Part shown: in pieces, positions 1 to 9,265 of the stretch
Position numbering within the stretch: position 1 is the stretch's first letter
How the letters are laid out: the number at the start of each line of letters is the position of its first letter
NCBI RefSeq assembly: GCF_030035605.1
Contig: NZ_CP106736.1
Location: forward strand, 1,612,001-1,676,000
Length of the DNA stretch: 64,000 nt
Reading direction: 5' to 3'
Source: Silvimonas soli
GTDB lineage: Bacteria > Pseudomonadota > Gammaproteobacteria > Burkholderiales > Chitinibacteraceae
Made by a program: the position numbers and the translations under genes
Notes under the pieces: model-generated
Told to the model about the DNA's origin: nothing
The model's input: the letters and a program-made list of their open reading frames with translations, nothing else
Database searches by the model: none

Positions 1-778
1 CGCTGCCAAGCGCCTTGCCAAAGTCGCTACTCATGAACCCGGCGCTGCCCACCGGCTGCGATGCCCGTGCCAGGATATCGCCAGAGACCACAGTCTGCAC
101 CCGCCGTTGCGCCACCACTGCGCCAGATACGGTATCGAATACAAAGATTTCGATATCGGCATGGCGTGCCGATGGCGTGGCTTTCAGGCCGGCACCAAAG
201 AAATCCAGTATCGGTCCGTCCAGTGCCAGCTTGCGCTCACCGGGCCGCACATCCGAGCCATGCGTGGCGCGATAGGTTTCGCCTTCGGTGGAAATATCCT
301 GAACGATTCCGCCCAGTACCAGTTGCGTACCAAACTCCCGGCCCAGCAACCGCACTTGATCCGGCAAGAAGATCGGCGCATCGAAACGCGGATCAAGATC
401 AAATGGCACTTCCCCTTTGCTGGCGCTGGTTAACCAGCCGCCCACGCGGGTGAATTTTTGCTGAAAAATCTGCTGCAAACCGGACTGCAGCTGGCGCAGA
501 TCCTGCGATTGCGATGGTTGGCGCACCCAGAATGGGGTGACCAGCAGTTTGCGTTTGTAGGGGTTGGCGGCGCAACGCGGCGGGGCGATCTCGTCCCCTG
601 TCACTACCGGCACCACGGTGCCATCTGCACTCGTCGCAGCAACGCTGGCGCTGTTTTTGGGGATACCCGGATTAACCCATCCCGCAGGTTGGGTGGTATC
701 AGCCAACGTAAGGTGCGGCACCATCGCCACAACCACAGCGGCGATAGAATGGCCAAGCAAAGTAAACCGGGAGGGCAT
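1..778 (-). CDS. FlgT-like exported protein (C-terminal part beyond the window)
   Basis: An open frame runs from an ATG at 778 off the left edge, so the C-terminus is missing. The visible ~259 residues begin with a hydrophobic signal-like segment. A cysteine follows just before an NPYKRKLLVTPF stretch, and then an alternating strand/helix region. This resembles the middle domain of the flagellar H-ring protein FlgT and related CsgG/TolB-N-like proteins, recognised by general character only. An in-frame ATG at 814 would add 12 residues. Neither start has a clear ribosome binding site. The family call is uncertain, and no flagellar genes lie within the window to support it. Confidence 0.5.
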   Translation of the reverse strand, partial: MPSRFTLLGHSIAAVVVAMVPHLTLADTTQPAGWVNPGIPKNSASVAATSADGTVVPVVTGDEIAPPRCAANPYKRKLLVTPFWVRQPSQSQDLRQLQSGLQQIFQQKFTRVGGWLTSASKGEVPFDLDPRFDAPIFLPDQVRLLGREFGTQLVLGGIVQDISTEGETYRATHGSDVRPGERKLALDGPILDFFGAGLKATPSARHADIEIFVFDTVSGAVVAQRRVQTVVSGDILARASQPVGSAGFMSSDFGKALGS

Positions 779-882
779 GCGTGATATCCGCAAAAAGCAA
801 TTTAACCGAGACATGATATATGGATATCACACACTCGGCTGGGCCGCCCGGTTACTTGAGAAAGCGCGGCGTCAGTGCGTGC

Positions 883-1563
883 TTAGCGCACGCGAAACAC
901 CAAGTCCCACACGCCATGCCCAAGGCGGATACCGCGCTGCTCAAACTTGGTCAGCGGACGATAATCCGGGCGCGGCGCGTAGCCGTCCGCGGTGTTTTCC
1001 AGCGCAGGTTCGGCGCTCAGCACTTCCAGCATCTGGATCGCGTAATCCTCCCAATCGGTGGCCAGATGGATATACCCGCCCTGCTTGATGCGGCTGACCA
1101 GCAATTTTACGAAGTCTGGCTGGATCAGGCGACGCTTGTTATGGCGTTTCTTGTGCCACGGATCAGGGAAGAACACGTGCACGCCATCCAGCGCGGCGGG
1201 GGCGATCATCTGTTCCAGCACATCCACCACATCGTGCTGCACGATGCGCAGATTGGTCAGGCTTTGTTCGCCCACCAGTTTGAGCAAGCTGCCCACGCCG
1301 GGCGTATGCACTTCGCAACCGAGGAAATCTTTCTCGGGAGCGCCAGCGGCGATTTCCGCCGTGGCCTGGCCCATGCCAAAGCCGATTTCCAGAATCTTCG
1401 GCGCGGCACGACCAAAAGCAGCGGCCAGATCCAGCGGCTCGGCAGCATACGGGATCATGAATTGCGGGCCAAAGTCGTTCAGCGCACGTTCCTGACCGGC
1501 AGACAGATGCCCCTGGCGCAGCACGAAGCTGCGGATACGGCGCATGTAATGTGGGTTGTCCAT
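883..1563 (-). CDS. trmB: tRNA (guanine-N7-)-methyltransferase TrmB
   Basis: The 226-residue SAM-dependent enzyme makes m7G46 in the variable loop of tRNAs. The SAM-binding motif EIGFGMGQAT lies near residue 75. The family hallmark FFPDPWHKKRHNKRR follows in the second half, and length matches bacterial TrmB. The ATG at 1563 is chosen over an upstream in-frame start at 1617 because homologues begin close to the MRRIRSFVLRQG segment and an AGG lies upstream. It stands alone between the FlgT-like gene and a terminator that ends the thi-acetyltransferase unit. Confidence 0.95.
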   Translation of the reverse strand: MDNPHYMRRIRSFVLRQGHLSAGQERALNDFGPQFMIPYAAEPLDLAAAFGRAAPKILEIGFGMGQATAEIAAGAPEKDFLGCEVHTPGVGSLLKLVGEQSLTNLRIVQHDVVDVLEQMIAPAALDGVHVFFPDPWHKKRHNKRRLIQPDFVKLLVSRIKQGGYIHLATDWEDYAIQMLEVLSAEPALENTADGYAPRPDYRPLTKFEQRGIRLGHGVWDLVFRVR

Positions 1564-1600
1564 AGCAAAAACCTGAATTCGATGTAATGCGGGGGATGCA

Positions 1601-1630
1601 AACAAAACGCCGCACACTGGTGCGGCGCTG
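1601..1630 (-). terminator. Rho-independent terminator after the acetyltransferase gene
   Basis: An 8-bp perfect stem (CGCCGCAC at 1608-1615 with GTGCGGCG at 1620-1627) closes an ACTG loop. On the minus strand a GTTTTGTTT tract follows. It sits 50-80 bases past the acetyltransferase stop and probably ends the thiS-thiG-acetyltransferase transcript before trmB. Confidence 0.75.
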
Positions 1631-1681
1631 CTAGCGATGAATGGCGGCCATGTTAAAGCCTGCAGCGGCTTTTAGCCAGAA

Positions 1682-2143
1682 TCACCGGGTCAGCGGCAGG
1701 CTGTAGTAACGGTAAGTCTGGTCCATTTCATAGCCCAGCGACTCGTACAAAGCCTGCGCCGTGGTGTTGCTGTGGGCGGTGGAGAGGTCGATGCGCACCG
1801 CGCCGGTGGCCTCGCCGTGCTGGCGGGCCTTTTCCATCAACAGCCGGGCAATACCGTGCCCTCGCGCCGTTTCTGCCACGAACAGGTCGTACAACGTCCA
1901 GAACGGCGCTGCAGCCAGCGAGCAAAAACCGGGATACAGCTGGATGAAACCGGCAGCTTGGCCATCAATCTCGGCCAGCAGCACCACGCTTTGCAGTTTG
2001 GCCAGGCGCTCCGCCAGATAATTGCGGGCGAGCGTCAGATCGGATGGAAGTTCGTAAAACACCCGATAGGCATCGAACAACGGCGCCACTGCGTCGAGAT
2101 CATCCAGCGAGGCATAACGGACACTCACCACTGTGCCCGCCAT
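1682..2143 (-). CDS. GNAT family N-acetyltransferase
   Basis: A 153-residue single-domain GNAT acetyltransferase. Motif A, the acetyl-CoA pyrophosphate loop, is seen as ARGHGIARLLMEKA around residue 95. The C-terminal motif B (AQALYESLGYEM) follows. The start ATG directly abuts the thiG stop (TAAATG), so it is translationally coupled to thiG. The acceptor substrate cannot be told from the sequence. The coupling suggests co-expression with thiazole synthesis, not necessarily a shared function. Confidence 0.85.
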   Translation of the reverse strand: MAGTVVSVRYASLDDLDAVAPLFDAYRVFYELPSDLTLARNYLAERLAKLQSVVLLAEIDGQAAGFIQLYPGFCSLAAAPFWTLYDLFVAETARGHGIARLLMEKARQHGEATGAVRIDLSTAHSNTTAQALYESLGYEMDQTYRYYSLPLTR

Positions 2144-2932
2144 TTACTTGGCGCCAATCAAGCCGGAGATCGGGCTGGACGGATCAGCACTGTACAGCTT
2201 GCGCGGCATGCGGCCAGCCAGGAACGAATCGCGGCCGGCCTGCACCGCCAGATTCATCGCCCGCGCCATGCGGATTGGATCACGCGCGCTTGCGATGGCG
2301 GTGTTCATCAGAATGCCGTCGCAGCCCAGTTCCATGGCAATCGCGGCATCGCTGGCAGTGCCGACACCGGCATCGACCAGCACCGGCACTTTGGCGTTCT
2401 CAATGATGAGACGCAGATTCCACGGATTAAGAATCCCCATGCCCGAGCCGATCAACGACGCCAGCGGCATTACCGCCACGCAGCCAATCTGCTCCAGTTC
2501 TTTGGCAATGATCGGGTCGTCCGAGGTGTAGACCATGACGTCGAACCCGTCCTTGACCAGCACTTCTGCCGCCTTGAGGGTTTCGCGCACATTCGGGTAC
2601 AGCGTGGTGGAATCGCCCAGCACTTCCAGCTTGACCAGGTTGTGACCATCAAGCAGTTCACGACCCAGGCGCAGTGTGCGCACTGCATCGTCCGCGCTGT
2701 AACACCCGGCGGTATTGGGTAGATAGGTGTATTTCGAGGGCGGTACGGCATCCAGTAAAGACGGCTGGCTGGCGTCCTGGCCAATGTTCACGCGGCGAAT
2801 GGCTACTGTGACAATCTCGGCGCCACTGGCTTCAATCGCCAGCCGGGTTTCTTCAAAGTCCTTGTATTTGCCGGTGCCTACCAACAAGCGTGACGAATAG
2901 GTTTTTCCGGCAATCTGCAACACATCGGACAT
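2144..2932 (-). CDS. thiG: Thiazole synthase ThiG
   Basis: The 262-residue TIM-barrel enzyme condenses 1-deoxy-D-xylulose 5-phosphate, dehydroglycine and the ThiS thiocarboxylate into the thiazole phosphate of thiamine. The Schiff-base lysine lies in LVKLEVLGD. Phosphate-binding loops are seen in MPLASLIGSGMGI and VDAGVGTASDAA. The ATG at 2932 has an AAGAGG ribosome binding site. It lies 90 bases after thiS. thiE, thiF, thiO and thiC are not in the window. Confidence 0.97.
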   Translation of the reverse strand: MSDVLQIAGKTYSSRLLVGTGKYKDFEETRLAIEASGAEIVTVAIRRVNIGQDASQPSLLDAVPPSKYTYLPNTAGCYSADDAVRTLRLGRELLDGHNLVKLEVLGDSTTLYPNVRETLKAAEVLVKDGFDVMVYTSDDPIIAKELEQIGCVAVMPLASLIGSGMGILNPWNLRLIIENAKVPVLVDAGVGTASDAAIAMELGCDGILMNTAIASARDPIRMARAMNLAVQAGRDSFLAGRMPRKLYSADPSSPISGLIGAK

Positions 2933-3022
2933 GATGAAACCTCTTGGGAAATGAAAACAGGAAATCTGGAAAGACGATCACACCGGTGGATATCAACCCG
3001 CCATACGTGAAATAGACATTGC

Positions 3023-3226
3023 TCAACCACCACCCACCGCAACCACAATCTCCAGCTGGTCGCCATCAGACAACGCGGTCGCGGGAAAAGTGCTGCGCGG
3101 CACGATCTCGCCATTACGCTCAATCGCTACCCGTTTGCCGAGCAAATCCAGATGCTGCACCAGATCAGCTACCGTGAGTGGCGCGGGAAATTCGCGAGGC
3201 TGGCCGTTAATGGAAAGCTTGAGCAT
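3023..3226 (-). CDS. thiS: Sulfur carrier protein ThiS
   Basis: A 67-residue ubiquitin-fold protein ending in VAVGGG. The terminal glycine is adenylated and converted to a thiocarboxylate that gives sulfur to ThiG. The ATG at 3226 (MLKLSINGQ) is chosen because homologues start there; an upstream in-frame start at 3268 would add 14 residues. No TPP riboswitch (CTGAGA and ACCTGAT-type elements) was found in the 130 bases upstream. Confidence 0.93.
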   Translation of the reverse strand: MLKLSINGQPREFPAPLTVADLVQHLDLLGKRVAIERNGEIVPRSTFPATALSDGDQLEIVVAVGGG

Positions 3227-3356
3227 GGGCTTGTAAGTTGCAGAGCGGAAAAGTGCGCATTTTACCACGGCAAATCAGGCCAGCCGGTTTAGGCGACCGG
3301 TTATTTGATTAAATCAAACAATCGGGGCTATCCGGTTACTCGCATGTAACCAGCAT

Positions 3357-4223
3357 TCAATCGCTCAGACGGAACTCGATCTGCTGGATTGTTTCGGCGG
3401 CGATTTTAATGCCATGGCGTTCGGCCGGGGCGAAGCGCCACTGTTGTTGCACAGTGGTCCTGGCCGCGTCATCCAGCCGTCTGGAACCACTGGATTGCTG
3501 CACGTGGACATCATCCGCCACGCCTTGGGCAGTGACATGAATACGCAGCATCACAACGCCCTCCTCGCCTCGTTGGCGGGCGGTTTCGGGGATGACCGGT
3601 TTGGGCGCTTGCAGGATACGGATGGATTGGGTGGCGCTGGTTGTGTCCTCAGTAGCGGCCGTCGTACCAGACGACATATGGGCGCAATTCACATCCTGGC
3701 CGCTGTCGCAGTGGGCTGAACCGGTACTGGATGGAGCGGGATTTGCGGAGGCAGCGGCGGCGCGGCTTTGAGGAGAATTCGCTGTCGATATCGTATTGGG
3801 CGATGCCGAGGCTGTTGCCATCGCCTGCATTGCGGTCTGCTTCGAGGTGGCAACCCCGGATTCTCGCTTCGCTTCATCCGGGCTACGAGATAAAGGACGG
3901 GCGTGCGGCGCGGTCTGTTGAACTGGGGGGTTCAGGCTGGGGCCGGATTTATTTATTTGGGGACTAGATACTGCGGGGTCAGCGGCCGATTTTGCTGCGG
4001 AAAGGTTCTGCGCTGGCGCCATCGCAGAACTCTGACCCGTTGTCACCGAAGACTGCCGCAAACTCACCGTCAATTGCTCCGGTACTGCAATGTGCCGCGC
4101 CATCACTCCGCGCCACAGCAACAGGCAGCCGTGTGCAGCTAGCGAGATGATCAGCGCCAGCAGCAAATAACGGGATGAGGGTGGGGAAGGCTTCACGGGC
4201 GTCAGTATAAACGTCTGGGGCAA
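3357..4223 (-). CDS. TonB-like protein with C-terminal TonB domain
   Basis: A 288-residue protein with a single N-terminal membrane anchor (residues ~18-36) and a long Ser/Ala/Thr/Pro-rich periplasmic spacer. The C-terminal ~80 residues resemble the TonB C-terminal domain (PETARQRGEEGVVMLRIHV, then LDDAARTTVQQQWRFAPA). Such proteins couple the proton motive force to outer-membrane receptors. No exbB, exbD or receptor gene is adjacent, so it may serve a distant system or be an unassigned TonB paralogue. Two cysteines (HCDSGQDVNC) lie in the spacer. The tkt terminator hairpin overlaps its first codons. Confidence 0.8.
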   Translation of the reverse strand: MPQTFILTPVKPSPPSSRYLLLALIISLAAHGCLLLWRGVMARHIAVPEQLTVSLRQSSVTTGQSSAMAPAQNLSAAKSAADPAVSSPQINKSGPSLNPPVQQTAPHARPLSRSPDEAKRESGVATSKQTAMQAMATASASPNTISTANSPQSRAAAASANPAPSSTGSAHCDSGQDVNCAHMSSGTTAATEDTTSATQSIRILQAPKPVIPETARQRGEEGVVMLRIHVTAQGVADDVHVQQSSGSRRLDDAARTTVQQQWRFAPAERHGIKIAAETIQQIEFRLSD

Positions 4224-4252
4224 ACAAAACGGGCACCCGCAGGTGCCCGTTG
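4221..4252 (-). terminator. Rho-independent terminator of tkt
   Basis: A 10-bp stem (AACGGGCACC at 4228-4237 with GGTGCCCGTT at 4242-4251) is followed on the minus strand by TTTTGTTTG. It lies 40 bases after the transketolase stop and runs into the start of the TonB-like gene, so that gene probably needs a promoter close to its own start. Confidence 0.75.
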
Positions 4253-4291
4253 CTGATGACGCTACCGGGATAAAACCCGGCAGACCGCCAT

Positions 4292-6295
4292 TTACTTGAT
4301 GATTGCCTTGGCCTTGGCCACTGCGTTCTCGACGGTGAAGCCGAACTCCTTGAACAGCAGCGGAGCCGGTGCGGATTCGCCAAAGCGATCCATACCCAGC
4401 ACGTCGCCTTCCAGGCCAACGTACTTGCGCCAGAAGTCGGACACACCCACTTCGATGGCCAGACGCGGCACGCCAGCTGGCAGCACGCTAGCCTGGTAAG
4501 CCTTGTCTTGCTTGTCGAACACGTTGGTCGATGGCATGGAAACAACGCGCGATGCGATGCCTTCAGCAGCCAGCGCTTCGTGAGCCTTCACCGCCAGATC
4601 GAGTTCCGAACCGGTAGCAATGATCACAACCTTCGGGTTAGCCGCATCGCGCAGGACGTAACCGCCCTTGTTGATATTGGCGATCTGTTCGTCGTTACGA
4701 GCCTGGAATTGCAGGTTCTGACGGGTGAAGATCAGCGTCGAAGGTGTCTTGGTTTCTTCGATTGCGTGAGCCCACGCCACCATGCTTTCCACGGTATCGG
4801 CCGGACGCCATACGTTCATGTTCGGGATGTAACGCAGGGTCGATGTTTGCTCAACCGGTTGGTGCGTCGGGCCATCTTCGCCCACGCCGATCGAATCATG
4901 CGTAAACACGAACAGTTGCGGGATCTTCATCAGTGCGGCCATACGCAACGCATTGCGTGCGTATTCGCTGAACATCAGGAAGGTCGCGCCGTATGGACGA
5001 TAGCCGCCGTGCAGCAAGATACCGTTCATGATCGCGCTCATACCGAATTCGCGCACACCATAGCTGATGTAGTTACCGGACAACGAATTGTCGGCTTCAC
5101 GAGTCAGCGTCACGCTGGTCTTGACGTTAGTCAGGTTGGAACCAGTCAAGTCAGCCGAGCCAGCCAGGAATTCTGGCAGCGACGGGGTGTAGGCGTTCAG
5201 TGCGTTTTGCGAAGCTTTACGCGTTGCAATGGTTTCAGCCTTGCTGTTGGCTTCAGCCACGGCGGTCTTCACCACTTGCGCCCAGTCAGCCGGCAGACGA
5301 TGCGCGTTGCGGCGCTCGAACTCTGCAGCCAGTTCCGGGTGAGTCTTGCTGTATTCGCGGTACAGGCTGTTCCATGCCGATTCCCACTTCTCGCCAGCGG
5401 CTTTCTTGTCCCAACCGGCGTACACGTCAGCAGGGATTTCGAACGGGCCGTGGTTCCAGCCAATCGCAGCGCGAGTCGCGGCGATTTCTGCATCACCCAG
5501 CGGCGAGCCGTGGCTGTCGTGGCTATCAGCTTTGTTAGGCGAGCCCTTGCCGATCACGGTCTTGCAGCAGATCAGGGTTGGGCGTTGGGTTTCAGCCTTG
5601 GCTTCTTCGATTGCGGCCAGCACGGCGTCCACATTGTGGCCGTCGATTGGGCGAATCACGTGCCAGCCGTAGGCTTCAAAGCGGCCGGGGATATCTTCGG
5701 TGAACCACTTGTCGGTGTGACCGTCGATGGAAATGCCGTTGTCGTCCCAGAACGCGACGAGCTTGTTCAGGCCCCATGTTGCGGCCAGAGCACACGCTTC
5801 GTGACTGACGCCTTCCATCATGCAACCGTCGCCCAGGAATACCCAGGTACGGTGATCAACGATGTCAAAACCCGGGCGGTTGAATTCTTGACCCAATAGT
5901 TTTTCAGCCAGCGCAAAACCCACTGCATTGGCGATACCCTGACCCAGCGGGCCAGTGGTGGTTTCAATCCCTTCGGTGTAGCCGTATTCCGGATGGCCCG
6001 GAGTCTGGCTGTGCAGCTGACGGAATTGCTTGAGTTGTTCGATCGGCAGGTTGTAACCGGTCAGATGCAGCAGCGCGTACTGCAGCATGGAGCCGTGGCC
6101 GTTGGAGAGGATGAAGCGATCGCGGTTAGCCCAATGCGGGTTTTGCGGGTTGTGGTGGTAGTTACCTTCGCCCCACAAAGCCAGCGCGATTTCTGCCATG
6201 CCCATCGGCATGCCGGGGTGACCGGAGTTGGCTTTTTGAACTGCATCCATCGCCAGGGCGCGGATGGCATTGGCGAGATCGGCACGCGTTGCCAT
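4292..6295 (-). CDS. tkt: Transketolase
   Basis: The 667-residue thiamine-diphosphate enzyme of the non-oxidative pentose phosphate pathway transfers two-carbon units between sugar phosphates. The N-terminal substrate region KANSGHPGMPMG and the ThDP-binding GDGCMMEGVSHE followed by WDDNGISIDG are visible. The middle-domain THDSIGVGEDGPTHQP is also present, and length is typical. The ATG at 6295 has an AGAGGA site; an in-frame start at 6376 is less likely. Transaldolase is encoded at 38.3 kb. Confidence 0.97.
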   Translation of the reverse strand: MATRADLANAIRALAMDAVQKANSGHPGMPMGMAEIALALWGEGNYHHNPQNPHWANRDRFILSNGHGSMLQYALLHLTGYNLPIEQLKQFRQLHSQTPGHPEYGYTEGIETTTGPLGQGIANAVGFALAEKLLGQEFNRPGFDIVDHRTWVFLGDGCMMEGVSHEACALAATWGLNKLVAFWDDNGISIDGHTDKWFTEDIPGRFEAYGWHVIRPIDGHNVDAVLAAIEEAKAETQRPTLICCKTVIGKGSPNKADSHDSHGSPLGDAEIAATRAAIGWNHGPFEIPADVYAGWDKKAAGEKWESAWNSLYREYSKTHPELAAEFERRNAHRLPADWAQVVKTAVAEANSKAETIATRKASQNALNAYTPSLPEFLAGSADLTGSNLTNVKTSVTLTREADNSLSGNYISYGVREFGMSAIMNGILLHGGYRPYGATFLMFSEYARNALRMAALMKIPQLFVFTHDSIGVGEDGPTHQPVEQTSTLRYIPNMNVWRPADTVESMVAWAHAIEETKTPSTLIFTRQNLQFQARNDEQIANINKGGYVLRDAANPKVVIIATGSELDLAVKAHEALAAEGIASRVVSMPSTNVFDKQDKAYQASVLPAGVPRLAIEVGVSDFWRKYVGLEGDVLGMDRFGESAPAPLLFKEFGFTVENAVAKAKAIIK

Positions 6296-6604
6296 ATGAG
6301 AAATCCTCTCGAAATTATTCGAAACGTGGTTCGAAGTGTGGGAAACAGAGATGGTACGGCGCAAAGTCGTCCACAAAATCGCTCTATCCAGACGGTCTGG
6401 TCAAAGCGGTTTTGTTGGCGACTTCAGGGCCGCGCCTTCGCACTGGCCGACATTATCCCCGAGTCATAGCCCTGGGGACAACCCGTAGCGAGAGCAAATC
6501 TCGTTACGTTTTAAACGGAACGGCCAAATCCGGCCTATCCGTCTGCCGAACACAAATAAAACCGGCAGTGCCAGGCACTGCCGTTTGCTAAAACGCGCCA
6601 GCAC
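6296..6604. other. Intergenic region between tkt and phaC
   Basis: About 309 bases. They hold the tkt ribosome binding site and presumably its promoter, then the phaC terminator at 6554-6583. A short GCGAGAGCAAATCTCG hairpin lies near 6490. No additional gene is supported. Confidence 0.6.
6554..6583 (-). terminator. Rho-independent terminator of phaC
   Basis: CGGCAGTGCC (6563-6572) and GGCACTGCCG (6574-6583) form an almost perfect palindrome. On the minus strand GTTTTATTT follows. It lies about 20 bases past the phaC stop. Confidence 0.75.
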
Positions 6605-8317
6605 TCAATCGAGCACGTATTGCCCCGGCGCTGCCATGATTTTCGGGTATTGCCGGTTGGAAAGCTTCGGTTTGACCCGGTTGCCGCTAAAGGGTTGCAA
6701 CCATTGCGCCCACGACGGCCACCACGATCCGGCCACCTTTTCCTGGCGACCATGCCAGTCGTCGGTTTCCTCACCACGAGTCACCGAACCTTGGCGAAAA
6801 CTGCGTTTCGAGGTCGGCACTGGCGGGTTAACGATGCCCAGAATGTGCCCGGAACTGGATAACGTAAACGTCAGCGGACCTTTGGCGACGCGCGTCAGGC
6901 TCCAGGTTTGCTGCCAGGGGGCAATGTGGTCTTCCTCGGTAGACACCATAAACAATGGCGTTTCGATACGCGACAGATCAATCGGCTCACCGGCGATGGT
7001 CAGCGCATCCGGCTGGATCAATTTGTTATGAAAGTAGAACTCACGCAGATAGTAGCAATGCATTTTCTGCGGCATGCGCGTGGTGTCCATGTTCCAGTAC
7101 AACACGTCGAACGCCATGGGTGTTTCGCCCAGCAGATAGTTGCTGACCCAGTAGTTCCACACCAGGCTGTTCGGCCGCAGCATCCTGAAGCTGGACGCCA
7201 TCTCGCGCCCATCCAGGTAGCCCTTCTGCGCGATGGTGCGCTCGACAAACGCCAGGCCTTGTTCATCCAGAAAGATATCGATATCGCCGGGTTTGGAGAA
7301 ATCCGTGAGCGAGGTCAGCAAGGTGGAACTGGCAATCTTGCCCGCCTCGCCGCGTTTGGCCAGCCATGCCAGATAAGTTGCCACCAGCGTGCCGCCAATG
7401 CAGTAACCGGTGAGGTTGACTGTTTCGCTGCCAGAAATCGACCTGGCCACTTCAACAATCTGATCAATCCCTTCGCTCAGGTATTCATCAAAACCGACCT
7501 CGGCCGCATCCGCGCCCGGATTGACCCAACTGGCAATGAACACCGAAAAACCTTGCTCGGTCAGATATTTGACCATGCTCTTTTTGGCATCCAGATCCAG
7601 CACGTAATACTTGTTGATCCACGGCGGAATGATGACCAGCGGCACTTTGTACACATCTGGCGTCACCGCATCGTAGTGGATCACTTCCAGCAACGGCCCG
7701 CGATGCACCACGGCGCCCGGCGTCAACGCCAGGTTTTCACCCACTTTGAAAGCATCCGGATCGGTCATGGAAATCTCGCCGCGCTGCGCATCGCGCGCCA
7801 GATTCTCCAGCCCTTTTTGCAGGGACTCACCACGCGTTTCCAGCGCCCGGGCCATGGCAACCGGGTTCAGGAAGAAATAGTTATTGGGGGCAACGGCATT
7901 GAGCCACTGCCGCAGCCAGAACGCGGAGCGATTACGCTCGTCCTGGCTCAAGCCCGGCGTGGCAAACAGGGAGTCTTGCAGCCAGCGGGTGTTGAACAGA
8001 TACCACTCTTTCAAGCCGTCCCAAAACGGCGACTCAACCCATTCCGCGGCGGTAAAGCGGGTGTCTTCCGGGTTTGGCGCAAAAATATCGCTAACCGGCT
8101 GTCCCAGGAACCGCTGCCAGGTGTAGTCGCCCCAATGCCGGGCATCGTCCGCCCAGAACGCCAAGGCACTGGATAGCTCGGCAGGATGCGTCAACCAGGC
8201 CTGCTGCGCCTTGAAGGTAGTCGCCAGTAAGCCGAACGGGTCAAATGCCTGGCGCAGATTGCGCTGCAGTTCGGTCAGGCGGGCGGTCTGTTCTTGTAGC
8301 AAGGAACGGTTGGTCAT
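6605..8317 (-). CDS. phaC: Class I poly(3-hydroxyalkanoate) synthase
   Basis: A 570-residue synthase that polymerises (R)-3-hydroxyacyl-CoA into PHA storage granules. The lipase-box-like GYCIGG places the nucleophile at Cys306. Asp463 (EEDHIAPW) and His491 (SSGHILG) complete the expected triad. The N-terminal domain WADDARHWGDYTWQ is typical of class I. A GGAG site precedes the ATG. phaA, phaB, phaR and phasin genes are not in the window, so the gene is unlinked from the rest of the pathway here. Confidence 0.95.
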   Translation of the reverse strand: MTNRSLLQEQTARLTELQRNLRQAFDPFGLLATTFKAQQAWLTHPAELSSALAFWADDARHWGDYTWQRFLGQPVSDIFAPNPEDTRFTAAEWVESPFWDGLKEWYLFNTRWLQDSLFATPGLSQDERNRSAFWLRQWLNAVAPNNYFFLNPVAMARALETRGESLQKGLENLARDAQRGEISMTDPDAFKVGENLALTPGAVVHRGPLLEVIHYDAVTPDVYKVPLVIIPPWINKYYVLDLDAKKSMVKYLTEQGFSVFIASWVNPGADAAEVGFDEYLSEGIDQIVEVARSISGSETVNLTGYCIGGTLVATYLAWLAKRGEAGKIASSTLLTSLTDFSKPGDIDIFLDEQGLAFVERTIAQKGYLDGREMASSFRMLRPNSLVWNYWVSNYLLGETPMAFDVLYWNMDTTRMPQKMHCYYLREFYFHNKLIQPDALTIAGEPIDLSRIETPLFMVSTEEDHIAPWQQTWSLTRVAKGPLTFTLSSSGHILGIVNPPVPTSKRSFRQGSVTRGEETDDWHGRQEKVAGSWWPSWAQWLQPFSGNRVKPKLSNRQYPKIMAAPGQYVLD

Positions 8318-8409
8318 GAGTGGCTCCGGCAGATAACCGATCAGACCAGCTTACGTTGCAGCGCACCAAAACTCAACGCCGCCCGGCAGGCATGCGATTA
8401 GTTGGCTTG

Positions 8410-9099
8410 TTACGCCACCAGCTGATTGGCTGCAGCCAGGCGTTCAGTAGTACCGACATCCAGCCATTGCCCGGTAAAGCGCTCGGCGGTGAGCTGACGT
8501 TGTGCCATCGCCCGCAGAAAATGCGGCAACAACGGCGACGGTTGATTGGCTGGAACATCGCGCAAAAAGGCCGGCGTGTAGACCGCCAGCCCGGCGTAGG
8601 TCATCGGCTCGTCGCCGGCCTCGCTGGCTTTGGCATAGCCATCGGCGTCCATCGCCAGATCACGACCAGTGGGGTAGCTGGCTTTGGGCATCAGCACCAG
8701 ATGTCCCAATTGTTGTGGCGCTTGCTGCATGCGCTGGGCCACGGCAACCAGCTGGGCGAAGTCATAGTCGGTAAAGATATCGCCATTAATCACCAGAAAC
8801 GGCGCATCACCCAGCAAGGGCAAGGCATGGGCAATACCACCGGCGGTTTCCAGCGCCGTGGTTTCTGGCGAATAACTGATCCGCATACCCCAAGCGCTGC
8901 CATCGCCCAGCCGTTGCTCAATCAGTTGTCCCAACCATGCGTGGTTAATGACCACCTCACGGATGCCCGCAGCGGCCAGTTTTTCCAGATGCCATACAAT
9001 CAGCGGCTTGCCGCCGACTTCCAGTAATGGCTTGGGGCAGGTATCAGTCAGCGGACGCATGCGTTCGCCACGGCCGGCGGCCAGAATCATTGCTCGCAT
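8410..9099 (-). CDS. murU: N-acetylmuramate alpha-1-phosphate uridylyltransferase MurU
   Basis: A 229-residue nucleotidyltransferase with the signature AAGRGERMRPLTD at the N-terminus, followed by PKPLLEVGGKPL. A metal-binding aspartate lies in VINGDIFTDYD. In the AmgK-MurU recycling route it makes UDP-MurNAc from MurNAc-1-phosphate. The pairing with amgK 166 bases upstream, in the same direction, separates it from general sugar-nucleotide pyrophosphorylases. The ATG at 9099 is preferred over 9138 because it begins the conserved MRAMILAAG segment. Confidence 0.88.
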   Translation of the reverse strand: MRAMILAAGRGERMRPLTDTCPKPLLEVGGKPLIVWHLEKLAAAGIREVVINHAWLGQLIEQRLGDGSAWGMRISYSPETTALETAGGIAHALPLLGDAPFLVINGDIFTDYDFAQLVAVAQRMQQAPQQLGHLVLMPKASYPTGRDLAMDADGYAKASEAGDEPMTYAGLAVYTPAFLRDVPANQPSPLLPHFLRAMAQRQLTAERFTGQWLDVGTTERLAAANQLVA

Positions 9100-9265
9100 G
9101 GGATGCTCGCTGAAGAATGGAATAGGTAGGGTTTGCACGTTTTAACGTGCGAACGCGTTCAATACCGTCGTTTTTTAAAAGGAAGCAAAAAAACAGGACG
9201 GCGCCCGGCGCGAATGGCGCGCATAAACACGCACGCTGCACCGTCGCACCCGGCCGTTCAGTTCG

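Noticed and set aside
3304..3318. FNR/ANR-like palindrome TTTGATTAAATCAAA upstream of thiS
   Set aside because: The TTGAT and ATCAA halves are separated by three bases instead of the four of the FNR consensus, and nothing nearby is clearly oxygen-regulated. It may be chance in AT-rich DNA.
3227..3356. TPP riboswitch before thiS
   Set aside because: No CTGAGA or ACCTGAT-type conserved elements were found on the minus strand in this stretch.
4508..5899. A 463-residue plus-strand open frame opposite transketolase
   Set aside because: Shadow of a highly conserved, codon-biased gene; the minus-strand frame carries all transketolase motifs.
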